A DNA stretch of 13,893 nt. Origin: Parachlorella kessleri. Its lineage: Eukaryota > Chlorophyta > Trebouxiophyceae > Chlorellales > Chlorellaceae. The first letter of the stretch is position 1; every line of letters starts with the position of its first letter. The notes under the pieces are model-generated. The model saw only the letters and a list, made by a program, of their open reading frames with translations, had not been told where the DNA came from and did no database searches. The translations under genes were made by a program, and so were the position numbers. This document shows positions 1-6,900 of the stretch, in pieces. The DNA is taken from positions 1 through 13,893 of the forward strand of contig BBXU01003130.1 in the NCBI GenBank assembly GCA_001598975.1, given 5' to 3'.

Positions 1-19
1 CCCCCCCCAGGCGGCCCAC

Positions 20-247
20 CTTGCAGCGCCAGGTAGCGCACCACCAGCGCGGTGGCCAGCGCCTCCGCAGCAGGCACAGCAGGCCGGGCTCCGCCTCCGG
101 CAGCAGCAGGGCCCTGCTCCGGGCAGGCCGCGGCGAGCATGCGCGCTAGCTGCTCAAAGAGGCCGTGCCGAACCAAGTGGGCTAGGATGCGGGCTGCCAG
201 GGCGCCGGCCTCGGCTGCTGGAAGGAAGGTCTTCCAGGCGTCCGGAC
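20..247 (-). other. UPL6: UPL6-like exon 4: helical segment, last exon visible
   Basis: The acceptor is at 249-248 (CTCGTAG) and the exon enters in phase 1 (Gly-Pro-Asp-Ala-Trp-Lys-Thr-Phe-Leu-Pro). The helical sequence includes Ile-Leu-Ala-His-Leu-Val-Arg-His-Gly-Leu-Phe-Glu-Gln-Leu, resembling the family segment where a helix ending in His-x-Gly-hydrophobic precedes a Leu-rich helix. The exon closes with Tyr-Leu-Ala-Leu-Gln at a GTGGGC donor, phase 1. The run of C at 1-8 lies in the next intron. Nothing in this exon is catalytic. Confidence 0.7.
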
Positions 248-2001
248 CTACGAGCCCATTGAAGACGCCAGGGTGGGTGCAAATCGCAGGCGGCCCACAA
301 CAATGCTTGCGTCCCAAGCCACCCAGCGCATGTCCCTCTCCCTCCTCCAGGTACCCCAACCCCTGAAGGTAGAGGCAGCGCTGCACCAGCACCCCCGAGC
401 TGCCCACCCATATGCCCTGCTGCCTGCCCAGGCACCGCCAGCGATGTCTGCACCCGCTCCTTGCCGTCTTGCATCATCTTTGAAGAGCACATTTGTCTAC
501 TCTTGGCATTTTACATGATGCCCATTCCTTTCCCAAGCTTGCGTCCTACACAGGCAGCTTACCTGCCAGGCCTATGACCGCCTCCAACAGCGGAGCCGCC
601 TGGGCAGCCTCCGCGCCAGCAGTTGCAGCGGCGGCGGCAGCAACGCCCTGCCGTGGCGCTCCCAGCTGTTCCTGGAAGACCGTCCCAGCATTGGCTGCCA
701 GGACCCTCAACGCGAGGCCGGCGAGCCGCTGTGCCCGCTGTGCTATGGCATGCCGAGCTTCCCAGCTCTGCGCTGCATACTTGCAGAACTGCAGCCTCTG
801 CTGCTGTTGCTGCTGCTGCTGCTGTTGCCGCTGTCCCTCCGCGTGTAGATTGCTGCTGCCCGACTCTGTAGAAGGCGGGGGAAGCTGCGAAGCTAGTATT
901 AGGGAGCAGGCCGCGGACAGCCGCTTGGTGTCCTCCGGGTCTGAGGGGTCGGCAAAGTACACCAGTGCGCGCAGGAAGCTGCTGCTGGGCTGCAGATCCT
1001 CACTGCACACAGGCATCGCATACAGGCAGCTGACTTGTCCCAGACCCTAGTGCTGGCAGAGCCTGACTGAAACACCACCACCGCCAGGGCTACATGAGCA
1101 GAGCTTCCCACGCGGTGACAGCTTTTGGCTACGGTGATATGCCGTTGAGGTCTGCTCATTAGAGGCAAGCCTGCAGCCCTGATAATCTCTACGTTAATGC
1201 CAGTTCCCCAGCTCCGTACCCCTGCCTTGTCGGCAACACGCCAACCTCGCGATGCTGCTGCACCCCTCAAGGGCATTCCCTTCCCCACTTGTTCCCCATG
1301 TCAGGCATCTGCGGCCACACGGCCACTTTGCTGCACCCGTTTGTGTTCCAAAGTTGGTCTCCTGGCAACCAACTGGCCAGGTGGCTAGCTGCCCAGACAC
1401 CAACACTGGCCAACCTTCCTTCCTAGGCAGCGCTGCAGCACACCTGGTGGCCAGCTGGCCATAACTTCCGTATGCCTCCACCCACGCCGCCCTCACGGCA
1501 GCCTTGTGGAGTCGCGTGCCATGCCAAGCCCGCCAGGCAGCCTGCACACACCAGAACGAGTGCGCTGCCTGGTCAACCGCCCACCCTCCGCTTGGTAGCA
1601 GGGCTTTTACCCCCCTTGCGGCTTCTCCTGAACTCAAACTCCAAACATGATGCTACTGATAGGCCTGCCCATTTTTTCAGCAAGGAGTCGGCAGTCAAGT
1701 AAGCCCCCAGCTCATCCCTTGCATTCGGCTCTAGTTGATCGGTTGTCACACAAAAATGCAGTCCATCTGTCTCTTAGACTAGGCAGGTTGAGACTAGGCT
1801 TCAGCAGTTCGCCCGTCCTGAGAGCTTGCCTACCTGGATGGCAGTGGCACTCCTGGATTCTAGCTTCTGCTGCTTCCTTCTCTCCCTGTCTTGGCGCGTG
1901 CGTTCTAGGACTTGCTCTCGGCTCTCCTCAGCTCTGCTCCTCCCACCAAGGGCTACGCGTTTGCTTCTGACGGCACTCCCGTCAAAGGTTCGGAAACTCA
2001 T
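20..2001 (-). CDS. UPL6: HECT E3 ubiquitin ligase, UPL6/UBE3C-like, N-terminal part (4 exons, runs off left edge)
   Basis: Seen: four minus-strand exons join in frame: 2001-1834, 1541-1444, 1002-563 and 247-20, with introns 1833-1542, 1443-1003 and 562-248 in phases 0, 2 and 1, all GT-AG. They give about 311 residues. The N-terminus (Met-Ser-Phe-Arg-Thr-Phe-Asp..., then Arg-Val-Ala-Leu-Gly-Gly-Arg-Ser) followed by a charged Arg/Glu/Lys/Gln helix and an IQ motif is the signature start of plant UPL6 and animal UBE3C. The motif Ser-Ser-Phe-Leu-Arg in exon 3 sits where those proteins have it. Known: these enzymes take ubiquitin from an E2 onto a HECT cysteine and pass it to substrate; the HECT domain is C-terminal and so outside this window. 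Inference: a complete gene continues leftward, and the donor at 19-18 implies another exon. The frame stays open upstream of 2001 to 2187, but family length and the conserved start favour Met at 2001. UBE3B/UPL7 is the main alternative. Confidence 0.82.
563..1002 (-). other. UPL6: UPL6-like exon 3: start of helical region with a glutamine run
   Basis: This exon enters in phase 2 and leaves in phase 1. It begins Glu-Asp-Leu-Gln-Pro-Ser-Ser-Ser-Phe-Leu-Arg-Ala-Leu-Val-Tyr-Phe, which lines up with the Gly-Ser-Ser-Phe-Leu-Arg segment after the IQ region in plant UPL6. A Pro/Ser linker and ten consecutive Gln codons (798-827) follow, then helices rich in Ala, Leu and Arg, and an Ala-rich stretch before the donor at 562-561. 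The polyQ and polyA parts look like species-specific low complexity, since the family usually has compact helices here. Plus-strand open frames over the same bases are antisense shadows. Confidence 0.75.
798..827 (-). repeat. CAG/CAA repeat encoding ten glutamines
   Basis: Ten codons (eight CAG, two CAA on the minus strand) in UPL6-like exon 3 encode uninterrupted Gln, flanked by Arg on both sides. CAA interruptions suggest some stability. The plus strand shows it as CTG/TTG. Confidence 0.9.
1003..1443 (-). other. UPL6: UPL6-like intron 2 (441 bp)
   Basis: This lies between the GTGTGC donor (1443-1442) and the GTGTGCAG acceptor (1004-1003), phase 2. Open frames on both strands here show no recognisable protein. 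Nothing else was noted. Confidence 0.6.
1444..1541 (-). other. UPL6: UPL6-like exon 2: IQ (calmodulin-binding type) motif completed across intron 1
   Basis: Exon 1 ends in Ala-Thr-Ala-Ile-Gln and exon 2 opens with Ala-Ala-Trp-Arg-Ala-Trp-His-Gly-Thr-Arg. The spliced protein therefore reads Ile-Gln-x-x-x-Arg-x-x-x-Gly-x-Arg, close to the IQ consensus but with Ala instead of the usual Gly after the first Arg. The intron falls exactly between the Gln and the next residue. The helix continues with Lys-Ala-Ala-Val-Arg-Ala-Ala-Trp-Val-Glu-Ala-Tyr-Gly, matching the family layout of IQ motif, basic helix and Tyr-Gly. IQ motifs in this family are taken to bind calmodulin or to cap the N-terminal region; no function is shown here. 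Confidence 0.75.
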
Positions 2002-2088
2002 GCTTGGGAGTTGATCACTGCATAGCAAGGTTAACCAAGGAAGAACCGCATCAGATACAGTGTGCAACAAGCAAGAGACAAGGGAATG

Positions 2089-2160
2089 AGTGTCCATTTC
2101 GCTGGCCGAGGCTTCTTGTACTCTTGCGCCTTTCCCGTACAAGAGACTACAGTGGACACT
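2089..2160. repeat. Nested inverted repeat in the divergent promoter
   Basis: Outer arms AGTGTCCA (2089-2096) and TGGACACT (2153-2160) are perfect complements. Inside them TCTTGTAC (2114-2121) and GTACAAGA (2137-2144) are also perfect complements, with a 15 base centre. The two pairs are nested with nearly equal flanks (17 and 8 bases), so the whole block could fold as one stem-loop or serve as paired binding sites. Its function is unknown. Confidence 0.7.
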
Positions 2161-2244
2161 TGAATAAGATCTGTGAGCTCTATTCACGATAACTTCTTAG
2201 GGTGGCTGGCCGCAGTTCTCCCATTACGAACTGGCTGACCTCAT

Positions 2245-2260
2245 CATGCTTCCAAGCATG
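2245..2260. repeat. Short palindrome CATGCTT-CC-AAGCATG
   Basis: Two perfect 7 bp arms are separated by CC, 45 bp upstream of the VIR start codon. This is the size and symmetry expected of a dimeric transcription-factor site. It could equally be chance or a 5' UTR hairpin. Confidence 0.5.
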
Positions 2261-2304
2261 TAGCCCCTGTCTTTTACACACAGTCGGCCGAGGCTTTCTG
2301 ATAG

Positions 2305-3924
2305 ATGCAGCCAGCGTCGCCCCTGTTGCTTCAGAGCAAGGAACTACCCTTGTTCAAGAAGATTATCACCCAGGACAAGTTTGGGGACCACGTTGATGAG
2401 GTGCCCCAGGCCTTAGCATTCTGCAAGCTGCCCTGCCGCGCTAAATCAACTGCCAATTGCAGTGAACATCCTCTTTCTGACAATGCAGATTTCGTTCCTC
2501 GCCACAGTATGCTTGACAGGGGTCAAGGTGGGGGCGGTGCCCTCGGCCACTGCTCACGCCACCCGCGCCTTCATCCACCTCTTTGGCAAGGACCTGTCCT
2601 GCCCCTCCAGCGGCCGCTTTGCACAGATAGTAGATGGCTTTGAGCAGCCGGACACTGGCACCAAGGCTCTGCGCTTCGAGGTGTGTGGGCTGCTCAGGAG
2701 TTGACCCCCCACATAGCGTACTCCACTGGCTGTACCGCGCTCTGTATGCCAAGGAGCTTACCAGTGCTTTGGGGTGCTTGCGTGTGTACCAGAGATACCG
2801 TTCCCAATGAGTCAGCAAAGCAGGCAACCACCAACAAATAATCAAGCGTGCAGCTTACATACCCTGACGGTTGCTGGAAGTTTGTGTGCAGCCGTTCCTC
2901 ACAGACCGCCTGGTTCTGCGGGGGCAGTACCAGACAGTGCCCATCGCCGTGTACGGCTATGCACTCAGTTCGGTGGCAGCAGCAGCAGCGGAGGACGCTG
3001 CCCCTGCCAGGCTCAGCTTGGCGGACGCGCTGCTGCGGCTGCCGAGAGGCCCTGGGACGCCGGAGCCTGGCGGGACAGCGGGAGGGGAACCAACACCAGC
3101 AGCAGCAGCAGCAGCTTTAGTGGGGCAAGAAGGTGGAGGGCCAGGCTTGTTGTCACCCTTGCCAGGAACACTGCCCGCAGCAGGGGGTGGTGGCCCCCCG
3201 CACCAGGACCTTCCTCCCCATGCAGCGCATGCCCTGCAGCAGCTGGTGGCCTACTGGCGGGTGGTGGGCATGTCGGAGCGCGCCATGGCCCTGCACCCGC
3301 CCCCGCCAACCGCCATGCAGGCGGCCGCCGCGGCAGCCAACTTCATGTGCGACCAGCTGGTGGCCAGCACTGCTGCTGCGCCCGCTGTGGGCCATGCTAC
3401 AGGCGCAGGGGCGGGTGGGGCACCGAGTGGCCTTTCAATGCCAAAGGCACAGTTGGTTGCGGGTGGGGCTGCCGTCACGGGGTCCTCGCCGCTCATCTCC
3501 ACAGGAGGGGCAGCAGCCGCGGGTGGCTTGGGCGGCAGCATGCACAGCGGCGATGGCGCACCTACTCTACCGCCCCCAGAGTGGCTGGATGATGCAGCAG
3601 ATATGGCCATTGGCTGGTGCGCCCTGCTGGCATCTGGCGCTACCGGGCGCACAGCGCACGCCGTGGAATGCGGCGCAGCAGGCCTGGCAGCTGCGGTACT
3701 GCTCTGCAGTACGCCCGCCAGCTGTCTGCGCTTCCTTTCCCGCCACGGGGTGCTGCTGCTGGCCGACGTGCTGACGTGGCCGCGGGCGCCGCCAAGCTTG
3801 ACGCGCCATGCGCTGGGCGCATGCCTGCTGTGCGTGCTGAGCTGCGGCGCTGCGGGCTGTGAGGCAGTGCTGGGCTGGTGGCAGCCGCGCAAGGGCCTCG
3901 CCTGCGACTTCCAGGTGCAGCTGC
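2305..3924 (+). other. VIR: VIR exons 1-3: Virilizer N-terminal domain and first helical repeats
   Basis: Exon 1 (32 residues) ends Asp-His-Val-Asp-Glu, equivalent to the Tyr-Val-Asp-Glu segment of land-plant VIR. Exon 2 (64 residues, both junctions phase 0) is a beta-rich stretch with Ala-Phe-Ile-His-Leu-Phe-Gly-Lys and Leu-Arg-Phe-Glu. Exon 3 opens Pro-Phe-Leu-Thr-Asp-Arg-Leu-Val-Leu-Arg-Gly-Gln-Tyr, then Ala-Val-Tyr-Gly, the strongest match to both plant and animal VIR. An Ala/Gly/Pro linker of about 200 residues follows. Helices then end in Leu-Ser-Arg-His-Gly-Val-Leu-Leu-Leu-Ala and Gly-Cys-Glu-Ala-Val-Leu-Gly-Trp-Trp, which match plant VIR in order. Intron 1 (88 bp) is much shorter than most other introns. 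Confidence 0.8.
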
Positions 3925-6900
3925 GTACAGTTGGCGTGGACATAGCAGGATTTGGAGGGGGTGTTTGTGCTCACCGCCGTGTGCTTGTTGCCTTGAAGGT
4001 TGAAGGGCTGGCTAGAGGGTGTACCTTGGGTTAAGTGGATTCAGGCAGTGCGCTTTCAGCTGGGGGCGGAGTTACGCTTAAGTCTCATTTGAGGTGCATA
4101 AAAAAGCAATGACCAATCTATTTTCTTTCTCCCTCCAGGCCCCTCCTGGCCCCTGCCCTTGCACCTTTCTGCCCTCCACCTGGCCCTGTATGGTTCGAAT
4201 GGGTGCCAGCAGCACCCCTAGGAACAGCGGCTCCAGTCTGCCTCCTGCGAGACAGTCCTGTAGCCCGCCGCTTACTGAGGCAGGCTTTGTGTGTGAAGCT
4301 GCAGGGAGGGGCCCGGGGGTTGAGAGAGGGCAATGGGGACCAGGCAGCCAGAGGGGGGTCATCTGAGGAGGGCGCTGGTGATGTGGAGGGCAGGGCAGGC
4401 ATGGATGTGGAGGGGGAGCACTATGCATCAGACAGGGAGGAGGAGGGTGGGTCTCCAGCAGGCGTTGCAGGCGATGGCGCTGCTGTTGATGATCTGTATG
4501 AGGAGAATGAAGATGCCGACATGTACCATGAAGGTGGGTGGGTGCAGGGGGCGGGGGGAGCTGAGCCTGCGCTGCCTGTGAGGGGTGGCTACTCTAGCAG
4601 GTTGGTTGGGGGACGAGGAGGGTTATTGGTTTTTGCTCAAAGCCTTGGCAGCCTCGGTCCTGATGTTCCACAGGCAAGCAGGACCCAGCTGGTGGGTACC
4701 TTAAGGGGTACAAGTGCTGGCTTTCGTAAAAGGCTTCTGGCCTCATTCGTCTCTCTGCGTGCTGTCTTCCTGGTCTTGCGGGCAGGTGCACAGGCCGTGC
4801 CTGGCTGGGTGCCCTCGCCCAGCGCCCCCTCCCCCCCTCCTCCACCGTGACTTGCTGCGTGCCGTGACAGCGACACACTGTTGCCCTTCCAGTGAAGTAG
4901 TAGCGCTCCGTATGCCATGGGGCCCCTGGGCTCACTGCTTGCACGTCCCTCATGGTACCCAGGTTATGTTGGTGAGGAGGACGAGCTGGCACCAGACAGT
5001 GAAGGGCTGAGCGCTGGGGCGTATGACGATGGAGGCGCGGATTACATGGCCACAGAGGGAGAAGGTAGGTGCCCTGGCAGTACCCAGCCGGCGCAGTCTT
5101 CATGAGCAAGGCGGATGAGTCAGAGGTTACTCAAGCAGTCCATGAGGGATGAACATGAGCAGGGCTGACCCGCGCTTTGTGGTGTTTCGTGGCTACCGCT
5201 GCATGTATGTATGTGTTGGGGGTGGGGGCAGGGGCGCCGGGCGGGGCGCTAAGCTTGAATCTGCATGGATCGGGGTGCCCTGGCATCAACTGCGTGCCTT
5301 GTTGGTGCTAGCCGCCTGCGACTTGGGTGTTGCTATTGAATCCTGCCCAGCTCTGTCGCTGGACGGTCTAGCAGTGCGCGGGACCCTTTATGCCCCTGCC
5401 AGTCATGTGCTGGCCTGTACTGGGCTTTGTAGCCTGCAACAGTGAGAAAGGCTGTGGCTGTCGTATCGGTGCGGTGACATGCACGTGTTGTTTGACACGG
5501 CTCCTGCCGCTGCGTCAGGCCTTGGACTGGCCTGCAGTTGCTGCATGGGCGCGTTGCTGAGAGTGGTGGCTTGCACTTAGCGGTTGTAGGCTACGACAAT
5601 GGTGGGGAAGGCCCTGGCCAGGATGACTTGTATGACGACTTTGATGACGTGTACCACGGCGCGCAGCAGGCACAGCAGCTGGAGCAGGAGGGGGATGATG
5701 GCGGTGGTGCAGCCCTGTCGCCAGACAAAACAGCGGCGCCGGGAGGCGGAGCGGCGGCAGCAAGCGCTGAACAGGGCGACACCCCTCCAGCTGGCCCTGA
5801 CGCCGACCAGCAGCAGCAGCAGGCACAGCATGGTGGGCAGCCTGTGGAAGAGGAGGAGCTGTATGGGGACTTTGGGGGTGACCTCGCCTTGCCTGCTGAC
5901 CCTGCTGGGGGTTCTGAGCAGCAGCATGAACCAGCGGAGGAGGAGGACGACGTGATTCCGCAGGTGTGTGGCACGCATGCCCAGCAGGCTGAGCGTGCAC
6001 ACATGCGCAGGAGTGCGCGGTGTGGCATGTGTGATTGTGGTGATATCCTGTTGTTCACATGCTTGCACTGAGACGTTCGGACTGAACGCACCTCCCTGCC
6101 TGTTGGGATCGGGACCGCCAAGGTTTAGCCAGTCAGTGCACAGGGTGGGCATGAGGGAGGGCTGAGGTGCTGCCTGCCTGGCTGCTGCCGCCAGGTGGAC
6201 GGTGCCGGAGACAGTCCCAGCAGGGATGAGCCCCCCCCACGAGCGCTGGGAGATGATGCCAGATGGTGAGTGGTGGTAGTAGTGGGGTGTGTGTGTCTGG
6301 GAGGGGAGGGGGGGGGGGGGGGCTGATGTGGCAGCCTGCGCTGCCCTCTCTCAAATATGCGCAAGGCTGTTTCATGGCCTTTTCGGCGACATTCAGCAGC
6401 TGCTTGCTCCTGCATAGTGGCGCTGGTAGTGCCAGTTGTTTTGCGTGCTGGTAGTAGTATGATGCTGCCCTCCCCCTGCAGCGCTGGAGGACTCCCGGCT
6501 GGGCGGCAGCTCCACCCCCGGCCGCTCAGGCCGCCGCGGCAGCTCCTCCTTCAAGGACGGCGGCGGCGGCGGCCGCAGGGAGCGGCAGCGATCGGAGGAG
6601 GAGCGCCGGCGTGGCGGCTCACGGGACGCCAAGGACAGGTGGGTGGGTGGGAGGGTGGGCGCCACCTTTATGCGGTCTGGGGTGTGCTGTGTGGCTTTGG
6701 TCATACTTGCTGGTGGACCCCAAGGCGCCGCTCCTTTGCGCTGCGGATGAAAGCGAGAGGTAGACGTGGGTGCCGGTGGGCCTTTGTCACCTTCCGCCAG
6801 CCTTGCACCTGCGGCCTTGCTCCGTCGCCCTTGTGCTGGGCTAGGCAACCCCCTCAGCACCTGCCCGGCTGGCCAGCGGCGGGGGCGGCGGAATGGGTAG

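Larger units (their letters stand above)
2002..2304. promoter_or_regulatory. Divergent intergenic region between UPL6-like and VIR genes
   Basis: The two start codons lie head to head about 303 bp apart: Met on the minus strand at 2001 and Met on the plus strand at 2305. Both core promoters and both 5' UTRs must fit here, unless upstream non-coding exons exist. I see no convincing TATA box. The segment is less GC-rich than the coding exons. It holds a nested inverted repeat (2089-2160), a 7 bp arm palindrome (2245-2260), an 11 bp direct repeat (2104-2114 and 2286-2296) and the 8 bp palindrome GGTTAACC (2029-2036). A bidirectional promoter is inferred from spacing and orientation only. Confidence 0.6.

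Noticed and set aside
493..1050. Plus-strand Cys/Ala-rich open frame of 185 codons
   Set aside because: It is opposite UPL6-like exon 3; the Cys run is the reverse reading of the CAG repeat.
3251..3943. Minus-strand open frame over VIR exon 3
   Set aside because: It is antisense to the exon with the conserved Leu-Gly-Trp-Trp segment; high GC keeps many frames open.
4139..4236. Stronger-looking acceptor at 4138 as the start of VIR exon 4
   Set aside because: Used with the conserved end of exon 3 it leads to a stop near 4219 or to the wrong frame. The only phase-compatible donor for it (3878) would cut into the conserved Trp-Trp segment.
6195..6265. Alternative frame of exon 7 (Val-Asp-Gly-Ala-Gly-Asp-Ser...)
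   Set aside because: It would force exon 8 out of the Arg/Ser/Glu frame that continues into exons 9-11.
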